NCBI GenBank assembly: GCA_023416695.1
Contig: JAEZGY010000040.1
Location: forward strand, 1 to 64,000
Direction: 5' to 3'
Length of the DNA stretch: 64,000 nucleotides
DNA from: Bacillota bacterium
GTDB lineage: Bacteria; Bacillota; Clostridia; Lachnospirales; Lachnospiraceae
Below, piece after piece: positions 18,255-27,889 of this stretch (position 1 is its first letter; every line of letters starts with the position of its first letter). The position numbers and the translations under genes are program-made. Under the pieces are notes generated by a model. The model was given only the letters and a program-made list of their open reading frames with translations, did not search any database and had not been told where the DNA came from.

Positions 18255-19916
18255 CTCCATCATATCAGTAACCTCATCTGCAATTGCCATAGTAGAACGT
18301 CTATGAGAAACCAAAATGATTGTCTTATCTTGTTTTGTCTCGTGTAAGCTTTTTAATATGATTGCCTCATTGAGACTATCAATGTTACTAGTTGGTTCAT
18401 CTAATAAAATCACTCTTGCTCCATGAAGAAAAGCTCTCGCTAAACCGATTCTTTGTCTTTCCCCACCAGATACGCTATCACCAAGCTCACTTAACTTAGT
18501 TTCGTATTTATTTGGTAGAGACTCTATAAAATCATGAATAGAAGCTTTTTTTGCAGCTTCCATGACTTCCTCAAGAGAAGCATCCTCTTTGGCAATCCTG
18601 ATATTATTGGCTATGGTATCTTGGAATAAAAAGGTTTCCTGAGTTACATAGGCAATATGCTCTCTTAAGGAAGAGGTATTGATCTCATTGATTGTGTGAC
18701 GGCCATACATAAGCTGTCCCTTTTCACTTTCATAAAATCGCATTAAAAGCTTTAATAACGTGGATTTTCCACAACCACTTTTCCCAAGAATACCGTGAAT
18801 GGTGTTCTCCTTAAAGGTAATGGAATAGTCTTTTAAGACTTCCTTCTCCCCATTCTCATAAGAAAATGTCACATTGTTCACAGTAATATTTCCTGCTGAT
18901 ACACTATTTCTCTCTGTAATATCTGTTACCATCGGTTCTTCCTTTAATAAATCTAATACACGATTACCACTAGCTAAGGTTTGATTTAGGTTATTAGAAA
19001 GAGCAGAAAGGGCTGCCGTTGGTCCAAAGGAACTCATAAGAGCTATCACACAGATCAGTGCCTGACCTGGATTTAAAATCCCATTACTTACAAGCATTCC
19101 TGATGCAATTACCTGAATAACTCCTGCAACAAGAATTACATTATCCGTAGAGATTCTCTGCCAAGCTTCTTGTTTCTTTAGGGTCTCATTATAAGTCTCT
19201 AGCTGTTTAGTAAAGGCATCCATTTTTTCATGACGACTTTCCATCTGATGATATTGTAAGATTTCATCAAGACCGTAAAGATTATCCAATACCACTGTAT
19301 TTAATTTCCCATAGAGACTACGATAATCCCTACCAATTTTTTGACCAGAACGACTGTTTATGATAGGTATCACTACCCCTACCACAAGGTAAAAGAACAT
19401 TGCAATAAATCCCATTATCCAGTGAAAGCTTCCCATAAATACAGTCATGATAACAGAGGTTAAAAATGCAATGGCAATGGGTGATATGGTATGGGCATAA
19501 AATACCTCTAAAAGCTCAATATCACTAGTGATTATAGAAATCAAATTACCTTTTTCACTTCCATCTAACTTCGCAGGTGCTAGCTTTCTTAAACAAGCAA
19601 AGATTTGATGTCTAATACTAGCAAGAAGCTTAAAAGCGATAAAATGATTACTTGCCTGCTCTGTATATCTTAATATACCACGCAGCACTGCAAAGATTAA
19701 AATGAGTGTAAATATAAGGGTAAGGCTAACAGAAGGGAAAAATCCAGCCACGACTCCAAGGGTCACTCCCCCTAGCACTGTAATAAAAATTGCGACTAGG
19801 TGCCCAAGGGTACCCATTGTAATTGCTCCAAACATATATCCAAGTAGTGGTTTAATCATACCAATTAAACCTAGCATGACCTTAAAACCACTTCTATTAC
19901 CATTTAATTTATTCAT
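18240..19916 (-). CDS. CydC-like ABC transporter, permease-ATPase fusion
   Basis: The protein has about 558 residues. Six transmembrane helices (1-320) are fused to a nucleotide-binding domain (335-555) with Walker A GKSGCGKSTLLKLL, signature SVSGGERQRIGLARA and Walker B VILLDEPTSNIDS. It overlaps the preceding half-transporter gene by eight bases (start ATG 19916), so the two likely form a heterodimer like CydDC. CydDC exports cysteine and glutathione for cytochrome bd assembly, but no cydAB lies here, so another thiol, peptide or drug is possible. The gene ends in a terminator. Confidence 0.85.
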   Translation of the reverse strand: MNKLNGNRSGFKVMLGLIGMIKPLLGYMFGAITMGTLGHLVAIFITVLGGVTLGVVAGFFPSVSLTLIFTLILIFAVLRGILRYTEQASNHFIAFKLLASIRHQIFACLRKLAPAKLDGSEKGNLISIITSDIELLEVFYAHTISPIAIAFLTSVIMTVFMGSFHWIMGFIAMFFYLVVGVVIPIINSRSGQKIGRDYRSLYGKLNTVVLDNLYGLDEILQYHQMESRHEKMDAFTKQLETYNETLKKQEAWQRISTDNVILVAGVIQVIASGMLVSNGILNPGQALICVIALMSSFGPTAALSALSNNLNQTLASGNRVLDLLKEEPMVTDITERNSVSAGNITVNNVTFSYENGEKEVLKDYSITFKENTIHGILGKSGCGKSTLLKLLMRFYESEKGQLMYGRHTINEINTSSLREHIAYVTQETFLFQDTIANNIRIAKEDASLEEVMEAAKKASIHDFIESLPNKYETKLSELGDSVSGGERQRIGLARAFLHGARVILLDEPTSNIDSLNEAIILKSLHETKQDKTIILVSHRRSTMAIADEVTDMMEKETA

Positions 19917-21645
19917 AAGCCAAAGTTTCCTTTCCATAACGCTCTAATTCCATCTGGCTTTGATACAGATTTCTATAATGTGCTTTATTTCCTAATAAAC
20001 TGTTATGATGTCCATATTCTACAATACTTCCATCCTTCATTACATAGATTTGCTTTGCATTTACTACATTGGCCAGTCGATGAGATATGATTAGAACCGT
20101 TTTTTCTTTCGCTAAGGCGTTTACCACTGCCATAATAGCATCTTCGCTCTCCACATCCACGTTGGAGGTCGCCTCATCAAAGAGATAAATGTCGCTATCA
20201 TGTAATAGTGCTCTTGCTAAAGAAAGTCTTTGCTTTTGTCCACCTGATAGGTTCGCTGCCTTTTCCTGTAGTTCATAATCAAGCCCGCCCTGTTTTATGA
20301 TAAAGTCCAACAGATCAACTTGTTGAAGTGCTTCCTTCATCATATCATCTGTAGCCTTCTCATTTCCCATAAGAAGGTTCTCTCTTACTGTACCGGCAAA
20401 CAAATAACTGTCATGAGATACTTTTGTTACCTTCTTACAAAGGGTAGTCCTAACAATGTCTTGTATCTTTGCTTCTCCTATCATGACATCACCATGAAGA
20501 GGCGCATTTTCTCCCATAATGAGGGAGATTAGAGTAGATTTACCACAACCTGACTCTCCCACCACTGCCGTAAGGCCTTGTCCTACCTCAAAGCTGATAT
20601 TATTAAGAACCATTCTATCTTCTTCGTACCCAAAGGATACCTTATTAAAGGAGATGGTACTATCCTTAACCTCTTTGATGGAGCCTTCTTCCTTTTCGGT
20701 TAGATCCAAAATCTTAAATATCTTATCTGCTGCTGCATTTCCATTCATGGCAATATGGAAGAAGGATCCTAATAGACGAAGAGGAAGGAAGAATTCAGCT
20801 GAAATCATAATAATGAAAAAGCATTGGGCTAAACTGATAGCCTCACTTCTATATTCTAGAATTCCTAATATAATACCTACTGCAGCTCCTCCATAGGCAA
20901 CGATATCCATAATACTAATTGAGTTTAATTGCATAATGAGTACACGCATAGTAACCTTACGAAACTTTTCCGCTTCCTCATCCATCTTCTTTGCATATCG
21001 TTCATCTGCTTGGTAGATTTTTAGAGTAGTTAATCCTTGAAGACATTCTAAAAAGGAGTCTCCCATTTCCGTATAGGTTCCCCAGTATTTTGCTAGCATC
21101 TTTTTAGCAAACTTCTGTACTGCAATAATAGACACAGGAATAAGTGGTACACAGACTAATAATACGATAGCTACTTTAAGACTCATGGTACCAACAATTG
21201 CAAATAACGTAACGGGTGCTAATAAACTATAGAAAAACTGAGGTACATAGCGACCAAAATATATTTCTAACTGCTCAACACCCTCTGTAGAAACCTGCAC
21301 CATTTCAGAAGTCTTAAATGTATCACGATAAGAGCTTCCCAGTCTCATTAATTTTTTATATACCTTAGAACGAAGCCTCTCTTTTACCTGTTTTGAGGCA
21401 AGAAAAGACAATCTACTATTGATATACGTAGTAATAGAGCGAACGGTAATTACCACAAGTAGAGTAATTAACAACCACTGTCCTGCCACAGATAACTCCT
21501 GACCTAAAAACATGGCAGCAATAAAACCTGCTATCTGGGCAACCAAAATAACATTGGCAAGGAGGGCAATCCATTGGGTGACAACCATCCCTGTAATCAT
21601 TTTTTTATTATCGTCAAATTCTTTTAATAAACGTTTATGAAACAT
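19909..21645 (-). CDS. CydD-like ABC transporter, permease-ATPase fusion
   Basis: The 578-residue partner half-transporter has six N-terminal transmembrane helices and a C-terminal ATPase with Walker A GESGCGKSTLISLI, signature NLSGGQKQRLSLARA, Walker B IYLFDEATSNVD and H-loop ISHRL. The N-terminal domain matches the CydD group better than the MsbA group, for example the segment YFGRYVPQFFYSLLAPVTL. The ribosome site is GAGAGG. It is translated together with the downstream CydC-like protein. The substrate cannot be read from the sequence. Confidence 0.85.
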   Translation of the reverse strand: MFHKRLLKEFDDNKKMITGMVVTQWIALLANVILVAQIAGFIAAMFLGQELSVAGQWLLITLLVVITVRSITTYINSRLSFLASKQVKERLRSKVYKKLMRLGSSYRDTFKTSEMVQVSTEGVEQLEIYFGRYVPQFFYSLLAPVTLFAIVGTMSLKVAIVLLVCVPLIPVSIIAVQKFAKKMLAKYWGTYTEMGDSFLECLQGLTTLKIYQADERYAKKMDEEAEKFRKVTMRVLIMQLNSISIMDIVAYGGAAVGIILGILEYRSEAISLAQCFFIIMISAEFFLPLRLLGSFFHIAMNGNAAADKIFKILDLTEKEEGSIKEVKDSTISFNKVSFGYEEDRMVLNNISFEVGQGLTAVVGESGCGKSTLISLIMGENAPLHGDVMIGEAKIQDIVRTTLCKKVTKVSHDSYLFAGTVRENLLMGNEKATDDMMKEALQQVDLLDFIIKQGGLDYELQEKAANLSGGQKQRLSLARALLHDSDIYLFDEATSNVDVESEDAIMAVVNALAKEKTVLIISHRLANVVNAKQIYVMKDGSIVEYGHHNSLLGNKAHYRNLYQSQMELERYGKETLAYE

Positions 21646-21669
21646 CTTATAGTTCCTCTCTAAATATAT

Positions 21670-22077
21670 CTACAGGCTTTCCATTTCACTTTTCATTTTT
21701 GGCACCCCTGCCACAGTCTTTACACGGAATAAAAAGTAATAGAAATGCCCAATTACTACTGCAAGGATTACCACCTTAGCGTGCCAAATAGGGGACATAA
21801 TATAGCCGATTAACATCAAACAACTAATAAAGCAAAGGGTTGAAACCTTCTCCTTTCTTGTCATTTCCTTGCTATGCACAGCTTTAGTAATATACTTTTC
21901 ATAAAGCTTTGTAGCAACAAACCATTTATGAAATTTAGTAGAGCCTTTGGCAAATAGTGTAGCTCCTAAAAGCAAAAATGGTGTGGTCGGTAAAATAGGG
22001 AGACAAATTCCTAATACCCCTAATCCTATTGATATAAAGCCTAAAACAACAAAAAGACTATTCATCACTTTCCTCAT
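21670..22077 (-). CDS. DUF454 (YbaN-like) membrane protein
   Basis: The 135-residue protein has three to four transmembrane helices and the DUF454 signature near the start (LGVLGICLPILPTTPFLLLGA). ATG 22077 follows TGAGGTG and is preferred to a GTG at 22089. It is the first gene of the operon with the CydDC-like transporter, 24 bases upstream of it. DUF454 genes in other bacteria often sit beside heme or thiol transport genes. Function is unknown. Confidence 0.8.
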   Translation of the reverse strand: MRKVMNSLFVVLGFISIGLGVLGICLPILPTTPFLLLGATLFAKGSTKFHKWFVATKLYEKYITKAVHSKEMTRKEKVSTLCFISCLMLIGYIMSPIWHAKVVILAVVIGHFYYFLFRVKTVAGVPKMKSEMESL

Positions 22078-22159
22078 AAGGCACCTCACTGTAGTAGTTA
22101 GTTTAAGCTAACTTTTGTTAGCTCACTTAGTTTACACGTTTTTTCATTAGAGTACAACT

Positions 22160-22195
22160 AAAAAAAGCCAATTGATAATTAATATCAATCGGCTT
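22160..22195 (-). terminator. Terminator of the cobalamin ECF operon
   Basis: The arms AAGCCAATTGATA (22165-22177) and TATCAATCGGCTT (22183-22195), with one mismatch, are followed on the minus strand by a run of seven T. It lies directly after the ECF S-component gene. Confidence 0.8.
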
Positions 22196-22207
22196 CGAAC
22201 TATTGGA

Positions 22208-22804
22208 TTAAAGTCCAATTTTGTATACGATACGCTCCATCTTTCTAGAAAATGGTTTATATAAAATGAGTAGAAATATCACATTGGATACTGCGTAAGC
22301 TATGGTATAGGGAAGAGCTGTTACTATAGCTGCCCCATACAGTTTTAAAGGAAGCTCCTCATTGTACCAAAGAACTGTCCATATATCCATGACAAAAGAG
22401 TAACTAATCCCTGCAAAGATACCATACATGGCTAATAGCAATTTACTCTTCTTTAGAAACTTACCAAATACCCCCGCTAAAAGACCAATTAGGCCAAAGG
22501 ATAACATCTGAAAAGGTGTCCATGGGCCCTGACCAAAATACATATTAGAGATTATAGCTGTAAATGCCCCACAAAAGAATCCCGCTTCAGGCCCTAGATA
22601 TACAGCAGTCAGAGTAATAATTGCAGTCATAGGTTTAAATCCAGGAATTACAGAAAAGAAAAACCTACTTAAGATGGATAGCGTTGTCATCACAGCTATC
22701 AGCACTATTTTCCGTATATTAGTCGTATGTTTTTCAAAGGTTTGCATTACCATAATACAAGCAATTAGGGCGAATAATAGAGAAAACAAGGCATAATTCT
22801 TCAT
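22208..22804 (-). CDS. ECF transporter substrate-specific (S) component, probably cobalamin
   Basis: The 198-residue membrane protein has about six helices and the S-component features TFEKHTTNIRKIVLIAVM (the region before helix 1 of the core) and FFCGAFTAIISNMYFGQGPW. It captures a vitamin and docks on the EcfA/EcfT module encoded by the next genes upstream. The operon is controlled by a cobalamin riboswitch, so the substrate is very likely cobalamin or a precursor such as cobinamide. Specificity is inferred from regulation, since S components diverge strongly. It is the last gene of the operon. Confidence 0.85.
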   Translation of the reverse strand: MKNYALFSLLFALIACIMVMQTFEKHTTNIRKIVLIAVMTTLSILSRFFFSVIPGFKPMTAIITLTAVYLGPEAGFFCGAFTAIISNMYFGQGPWTPFQMLSFGLIGLLAGVFGKFLKKSKLLLAMYGIFAGISYSFVMDIWTVLWYNEELPLKLYGAAIVTALPYTIAYAVSNVIFLLILYKPFSRKMERIVYKIGL

Positions 22805-22805
22805 A

Positions 22806-24455
22806 TTAGCATTGCCCTCCCATCTGCTGTTTACACTTATAAAGTAGCTCGTCCGTGGTTACAACCCCTTCATAAAACCCACGAGCGATTCTAGAAGCCT
22901 GGGTGGTATAATAGGCATTGTGTGAGAAAAAGTTCTTCCCACTACCTGTAGAAACGATTTCTCCCCTGTAAAATAAGGCCAAATGATCTCCACATAAGGC
23001 AGCAAACTCAACGTCATGGGTTACTAGAAGAATGGCTTTTCCTTTCGCTTTAAGTTCCTTTAACAAGTCAAGTAATCGCATTTTTGCATTGGCATCAAGG
23101 CCTTTCATCGGTTCATCTAAAAGGAGTATATCCGCACCTTTTGATAGAATCTTTGCAATTGCCACGATTTGCTTCTCTCCCCCACTTAAATCATACGGAT
23201 GTTTCTTATAAAAAGGCTTTAAGTCAAATGGAAACTTATTATCTTCTTCTTCGTATCCAGCAAGCTTTAAATCGTCTTCCACCATATCTGTCACAAAAAC
23301 TGTCTCTATATTCTGAGGCAAATATGCAATGGATTTGTCTTTTCCCTTTACCTTCCCTGCATAAGGCTTTAATATACCTGCTGCACACTTTAATGCAGTA
23401 GACTTACCGGATCCATTGGCACCTAAAAGGCAAAAAATCTCCCCTGCCTTTAATGTTAAAGACGTATCCTTTAGAACATCAACTCCCTTTTTCTCATACT
23501 TAAACCAGAGGGAGTTTAGCTCTAGGATAGGCTTATCCTCTTTACACTTTTTCTTTTCTTTCACATCATGACTAACTTTATTTAAACCAGGGGACTCTGG
23601 TTTATAATTGTCAGACAAAAACTTAAGACCTTCCACCACCGTAAGGGGACAGCCCTTTTCTTTCTCCTCTATTCCACTCTCTAAGTAGAGCCTCATACTA
23701 CAAGGAAGCGCTCTTTTAAAGACAGCATAGTGTGGCATCTTAGAATTCATATTCTTCGGATTATCATTATAAACAATACTTCCCTTATGCATAAGTAAAA
23801 CCCTATCCGCAAAAGATAGGCAAGAATCAAGGCGATGCTCTGCCATTAGTATGGTAATCCCTGTCTCCTCATTTAGCTTCTTTAGTGTCTGTATAAAACT
23901 TTCTGCTGCAATAGGGTCTAGCTGTGAGGTAGGCTCGTCTAAGATTAGAATCTCTGGCCGCATTACTAAGACGGAAGCTAGGTTTAAAAGCTGCTTTTGT
24001 CCACCAGAGAGAGTATGCACCTCTTTATCAAGCCAAGTATCCATGCCAAAATAGGATGCCATTTCAGCACAGCGAAAACGCATTTCCTGCTGTTCTAACC
24101 CCATATTTTCTAATCCAAAAGCAAGCTCATGCCAAACCTTATCAGTGACACACTGATAATCCGGATTTTGCATAACGAAACCTATTTTTGTAGTCAGCTC
24201 TCCCTCTTTATACTCCTTAATCTCTTTTCCACAATATAAGATACTTCCTGTTCTCTGTCCTCTCGGAGCAAGTTCTTTCTTTAGTAAACGAAGTAGGGTA
24301 GACTTACCACAGCCTGTAGCACCTGCTAGAATAACGAACTCTCCTTTCTGAATATGAAAGGAGACATCCGTTAAAATATTCTGTTGTATCTTATTGGGTT
24401 CATGATTGTATTCATGAATATAAAAGCCTAGTTTTTCCACTTTAAATAGTTCCAC
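22806..24455 (-). CDS. ECF transporter double ATPase (EcfA-EcfA' fusion)
   Basis: The 549-residue protein has two ABC nucleotide-binding domains. The first spans about 1-240 (Walker A GATGCGKSTLLRLL, signature LSGGQKQ, Walker B ILILDEPTSQLDP). The second spans about 315-520 (GANGSGKSTALKCA, DLSGGEKQIVAIA, LLLDEPMKGLDA). In most ECF modules these are two proteins; the fusion fixes a 1:1 pair. GTG is the start, eight bases after AAGGAG. The gene overlaps the 3' end of the EcfT gene by 28 bases and is followed one base later by the S component. Confidence 0.9.
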   Translation of the reverse strand: MELFKVEKLGFYIHEYNHEPNKIQQNILTDVSFHIQKGEFVILAGATGCGKSTLLRLLKKELAPRGQRTGSILYCGKEIKEYKEGELTTKIGFVMQNPDYQCVTDKVWHELAFGLENMGLEQQEMRFRCAEMASYFGMDTWLDKEVHTLSGGQKQLLNLASVLVMRPEILILDEPTSQLDPIAAESFIQTLKKLNEETGITILMAEHRLDSCLSFADRVLLMHKGSIVYNDNPKNMNSKMPHYAVFKRALPCSMRLYLESGIEEKEKGCPLTVVEGLKFLSDNYKPESPGLNKVSHDVKEKKKCKEDKPILELNSLWFKYEKKGVDVLKDTSLTLKAGEIFCLLGANGSGKSTALKCAAGILKPYAGKVKGKDKSIAYLPQNIETVFVTDMVEDDLKLAGYEEEDNKFPFDLKPFYKKHPYDLSGGEKQIVAIAKILSKGADILLLDEPMKGLDANAKMRLLDLLKELKAKGKAILLVTHDVEFAALCGDHLALFYRGEIVSTGSGKNFFSHNAYYTTQASRIARGFYEGVVTTDELLYKCKQQMGGQC

Positions 24456-25297
24456 TTTATATTCTCCTTACCCTCATATAGAGGCATCATTAGCACTAAT
24501 GCACCATAGGAAATGTATAGTAAATTCGTAAATCTAGTACTCTTTTCTACCATAAATACCGGATAATAACTCACACCTAGTTGTCCAGTCACTGCTCCTA
24601 GTAAAACGATTCCTGACATTAGAAACATCACTATTATACATATTGCATCTGTAACTTTAAAAGGGTAGCTTGCATAGGACGTACGCTTATTTAGACCATA
24701 TCCTCTTGCACGCATAGAATCCGCCGTATCTACTGAATGTTCTAAGGACCAAGTCACCATAGATGAAAAAATATGAAGATAGGCCATAAGCTTTTCCAGT
24801 AAACTCTCCTTCTTAAAAAGTCCCATGGTCTTCTGGGTCTGTTTTATTTCTTTGGCATGAGCATGATACTGTGGCATTAAGCGAAATACCATCGAGATAA
24901 TTAAAGCCCCTTTTTTTGATAGTTTACCAATAAGAAACATAGTCTTGTCCGCTGTCATATAAGCATTGAGTTTCTGGCACCACAATAAGACGGATAATAG
25001 AATCCCTGCAGAAACCATACCATAAATCAATGCTTCAAGGGTTATTGCCTTTCCATTTATAAAAAATAGAATGGTACTTCCGTTGTGATAAAATAGTGGA
25101 TTGATTAGAGAAAGTACAAAAAAAGCAAGGAGATAACCTCCTATTTTTTTTAAAGATAGCTGCTCTTCTCTTACAATAGTGAACACTAATACCCCAAACA
25201 TCGAAATACACAAAATAACAGGATGCATGGTAAAAGCCGTTATCACGATTACTAGCATAAAGTATAGAAATACGGTAACTGGATGAAGTCTATTCAT
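24428..25297 (-). CDS. ECF transporter transmembrane coupling protein (EcfT)
   Basis: The 289-residue integral membrane protein has four to five N-terminal helices and a C-terminal region with the coupling motif SMRARGYG (after DTAD), the Ala-Arg-Gly signature by which EcfT contacts the ATPases. ATG 25297 follows GGTGGTGAG; a GTG at 25309 is less likely. It overlaps genes on both sides, so translation of the operon is coupled. Together with the double ATPase and the S component it completes the importer. Confidence 0.9.
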   Translation of the reverse strand: MNRLHPVTVFLYFMLVIVITAFTMHPVILCISMFGVLVFTIVREEQLSLKKIGGYLLAFFVLSLINPLFYHNGSTILFFINGKAITLEALIYGMVSAGILLSVLLWCQKLNAYMTADKTMFLIGKLSKKGALIISMVFRLMPQYHAHAKEIKQTQKTMGLFKKESLLEKLMAYLHIFSSMVTWSLEHSVDTADSMRARGYGLNKRTSYASYPFKVTDAICIIVMFLMSGIVLLGAVTGQLGVSYYPVFMVEKSTRFTNLLYISYGALVLMMPLYEGKENIKWNYLKWKN

Positions 25298-26867
25298 TAT
25301 ACTCACCACCTACATCCTTACCTAAGGTTAAACTATAATGCCAAACAATCTCATCGCCCTCATTGACTTTGTATTTATTGGCACCTTCACTAATAAAATT
25401 CCCATTCACTTGATACATCCATCCTGAAAGGTTTCCATAGTCCTGTTCATACAGATACCCAATTCCTTCTATATAACCAGCATCCTTATACTCCATCTGT
25501 ATCTTATGCTCTGCTGTTACTTTTTTTAGTACATCTAGCACGGTATCTCCTTTATTAACAGTGACCGTTTCTGTTGGCAACAAATATCCGTCTTCAGGAA
25601 GGAAGCTTTCCTTTCCTGCTACCGTATCACAGCGAATGGCAATGGTAACATTAATAGGTTTCGTTATATTGGTCTGTTGCTTCGAGTAATAATCCTCGGA
25701 AGACTGGATTTGTATCATCCAAGTTGCCATCAGTAACAAAATAGCTATGATAGCTGTACTAATCAGTCTCTTCTTACTTCTTCTGGCAAATAGAACGGAG
25801 TAAAGACCAGCTAGTATTACAATGATACCAGTTAGAATCCATTGATAAGGAATGGAAGAATTGGTATGGCTACTAACTGTTTTAGCGTCATACCCTTCCT
25901 CACCATAATCATAAAGAAAGCTCTGGTTCGTCTCATATCGGTATAAAGCCACTAGTGCACTAAAAGCCTGAGCAGTAGCCATATCATTACTTTGTCCATT
26001 TACACTATGTGCAAAACTTCCATCTAATAGCTGATACCTCATTAAGCCATCTTTAACTGTATTAGAATTTTTAATAAATCTAGTATCAGAAGTATAATCG
26101 ATATCAAGTGCACATAAAGCAAGCATAACCTGTGCTGTACTCTCACAGGATGCCATGTCATAGCTTTTAAAATCGCCGCTTATGAGTTGTTTCTTAGAAA
26201 GAAAATCAAGAGCCTCATTTACTGCTTCTCCTACCCTTTGGTCTACTTCTACGTATGGTGCAAGGGCCTGTAAGGCAAATGCAGTAACATCTACATCCCC
26301 TACATTCCCAGTATAGGAAAAACCTCCATCTAAAAGCTGATAGTCAAGTAGTCCATCGTATAGCTCCTTAGTTAAGGTAGTAGTAACTTCCTCTCCACTA
26401 GCTTTTAGAAGGAAAAGGCCATAAATATTACTCATTATTCCATCTTTTCCTAGGGTATGTTCTTTGGCATAGGATAACAAGGGGTTGTCCTTACTTAAAG
26501 CTTCATGCACAAGGGCATGCTTTTGAAAACTAGGCGCTTTAATACTACTCCACTGATCCTTAGATTTTAGCGTTTCTAAAAGCTTACTAAGATATGGCCT
26601 ATAATCTAGATCATTATAAAATCCAGGAAGACTGAGGCAATAGGTCTCGGCGACGCCACTAGTAGGATTTTTACTAAAATTGATATTAAGTAGATCTTGG
26701 ATACTGTCTACCTCTTCTTCTTTTAACTTATAATTCATTATCTTATGAATAGTGGAAGCAGTACTTTTTACATCAAAGGTTTGGGAGGCATATGTTGTAC
26801 TAACTGATAAACAGACATATAGTAAACATACAAGGACTGCGCCCATTTTACATATTCTTTTCCACAT
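25290..26867 (-). CDS. Intrinsic-factor-like surface protein: alpha/alpha barrel, two TM helices, DUF4430
   Basis: The 525-residue protein starts at ATG 26867 after AAGGAGG. A signal peptide ending near TTYAS is followed by repeats typical of the prenyltransferase/terpene-cyclase alpha/alpha barrel (about 40-320; units such as LDYQLLDGGFSYTG and RYQLLDGSFAHSV). Two membrane helices (about 340-395) are separated by RRSKK. A C-terminal DUF4430 domain (about 405-520) ends with SGWMYQVNG and GDEIVWHYS. Animal intrinsic factor and transcobalamin have the same order, an alpha/alpha barrel followed by a small beta domain related to DUF4430. With the cobalamin riboswitch and the ECF importer next door, a cobalamin-capturing role outside the cell is strongly suggested. 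Both domains should face outward. Confidence 0.82.
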   Translation of the reverse strand: MWKRICKMGAVLVCLLYVCLSVSTTYASQTFDVKSTASTIHKIMNYKLKEEEVDSIQDLLNINFSKNPTSGVAETYCLSLPGFYNDLDYRPYLSKLLETLKSKDQWSSIKAPSFQKHALVHEALSKDNPLLSYAKEHTLGKDGIMSNIYGLFLLKASGEEVTTTLTKELYDGLLDYQLLDGGFSYTGNVGDVDVTAFALQALAPYVEVDQRVGEAVNEALDFLSKKQLISGDFKSYDMASCESTAQVMLALCALDIDYTSDTRFIKNSNTVKDGLMRYQLLDGSFAHSVNGQSNDMATAQAFSALVALYRYETNQSFLYDYGEEGYDAKTVSSHTNSSIPYQWILTGIIVILAGLYSVLFARRSKKRLISTAIIAILLLMATWMIQIQSSEDYYSKQQTNITKPINVTIAIRCDTVAGKESFLPEDGYLLPTETVTVNKGDTVLDVLKKVTAEHKIQMEYKDAGYIEGIGYLYEQDYGNLSGWMYQVNGNFISEGANKYKVNEGDEIVWHYSLTLGKDVGGEYNE

Positions 26868-26898
26868 AATATCCTCCTTGGTAGCTCTATAAAAGTAG

Positions 26899-26928
26899 AA
26901 AAAGGGATTAGATCCAGCATCTAATCCC
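26899..26928 (-). terminator. Intra-operon terminator after DUF4430 lipoprotein gene
   Basis: The perfect arms GGGATTAGAT (26904-26913) and ATCTAATCCC (26919-26928), with a five-base loop, are followed on the minus strand by TTTTT. It sits between the first and second genes of the cobalamin operon and should make the lipoprotein more abundant than the importer by allowing only partial read-through. Confidence 0.75.
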
Positions 26929-26941
26929 AACCACTTAACAT

Positions 26942-27370
26942 CTATTCGCTCTTTGCCTTTTCGTACACTAATCTAAAAGCATCACCATCTGATATTGGCT
27001 GAGTATCTATACTTGTCTGAGCATATTCTCCATTTACATAAAATGCCCAATATGCTTGATCCTTATCATAATCTGCAGCAATTCCATTAACAGCAGTTAT
27101 ATAATATCCGTAGTCCCCTACCTCTCCGTCTAAAGTTAAGCCATCAGTAGTTTTAATCGCATCAAATAAGAGCTTGGCATTTGTATTAATGTTATAGGTA
27201 ACTCTTTCTCCTTTATCATCTACTACCTGTAATGTAACATTATACTTCCCTGTAGGAGTAGTGGTGGTTAATTCCTTTTGTACATTGGTCTTATCACATC
27301 CCATTAAGAATAATGCAACCAATAGCATTAATACTAGTAATACTCTACTTTTTGTTAAGTACTTCTTCAT
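26942..27370 (-). CDS. DUF4430 lipoprotein, probable cobalamin-binding
   Basis: The 142-residue lipoprotein has the lipobox LFLMGC, then a DUF4430 domain (about 45-140) with the family hallmark YWAFYVNGEYAQ and a terminal GDAFRLVYE strand. DUF4430 resembles the C-terminal beta domain of transcobalamin and intrinsic factor. It is the first gene behind the cobalamin riboswitch and is followed by its own terminator, so it is likely the most strongly expressed product. I infer an outward-facing cobalamin scavenger that feeds the ECF transporter. The ribosome site is GAGGTG. Confidence 0.82.
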   Translation of the reverse strand: MKKYLTKSRVLLVLMLLVALFLMGCDKTNVQKELTTTTPTGKYNVTLQVVDDKGERVTYNINTNAKLLFDAIKTTDGLTLDGEVGDYGYYITAVNGIAADYDKDQAYWAFYVNGEYAQTSIDTQPISDGDAFRLVYEKAKSE

Positions 27371-27548
27371 AACTGATTCACCTCATATTTTATTTCTAAG
27401 AAGCATAAGATTAGTATCTTCTTAGATGATTGCAGTAAACAAGGATACCCTCTAGTTTGGTTATATGAGTTTACATTTAGTTTTATACATGATTACTGAA
27501 CGAAAAGCTCTGCTTTATAGGAGCTTTAAGAACAATTTTCTATGCAAT

Positions 27549-27579
27549 AAAAAACCTCTTACCATATAAGTAAGAGGTT
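27549..27579 (-). terminator. Riboswitch-linked intrinsic terminator
   Basis: A perfect 10-base stem, AACCTCTTAC (27553-27562) with GTAAGAGGTT (27570-27579), is followed on the minus strand by six T. It lies downstream of the cobalamin aptamer and upstream of the first gene, as expected for a transcription-terminating expression platform. A second weaker hairpin (AAAGCTC/GAGCTTT, 27504-27527) follows before the gene. Confidence 0.8.
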
Positions 27580-27672
27580 GCATACACATATACAGACGGA
27601 ATGTCATCCTTAATTCCATCTAAACTGTACTACCATTTTACTCGTGGTATGAAACCGAATTGGTTCCTTGTA

Positions 27673-27868
27673 CTGGCTCATAGGCAGGTCTCCTGACTTA
27701 TAGATCCTCACATATCTTCCTCTTCCCAGTTTCCCAGTGATAAAGTCAAAGTACCCTCTGACCAAAAGATATATTCCCTATTTACAGTGACGAGTTCGTA
27801 CAGGACTTGCACCTGTTTCCCTTTTCACCAGAGCAAAGACTTAAAACAAGCCTTTCTCTGACACCTAT
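27673..27868 (-). promoter_or_regulatory. Cobalamin (B12) riboswitch
   Basis: On the minus strand the conserved elements occur in the correct order. GGTGAAAAGGGAA and GGTGCAAGTCC come first, then CGTCACTGTAA, then ACTGGGAAACTGGGAAGA, and the B12 box GTCAGGAGACCTGCC (27698-27684) closes the aptamer. Bound adenosylcobalamin usually turns expression off. A terminator follows about 90 bases downstream, so control is probably by early transcription termination of the ECF/DUF4430 operon. The intervening 27580-27672 would contain the switching sequence. The region 27371-27548 holds no gene. Confidence 0.93.
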
Positions 27869-27889
27869 GCCAACTATTTAATTGCTACT

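Noticed and set aside
18240..21645. Cytochrome bd assembly locus (cydABCD)
   Set aside because: No cydA or cydB genes are adjacent, so the CydDC resemblance is kept only as a family description.
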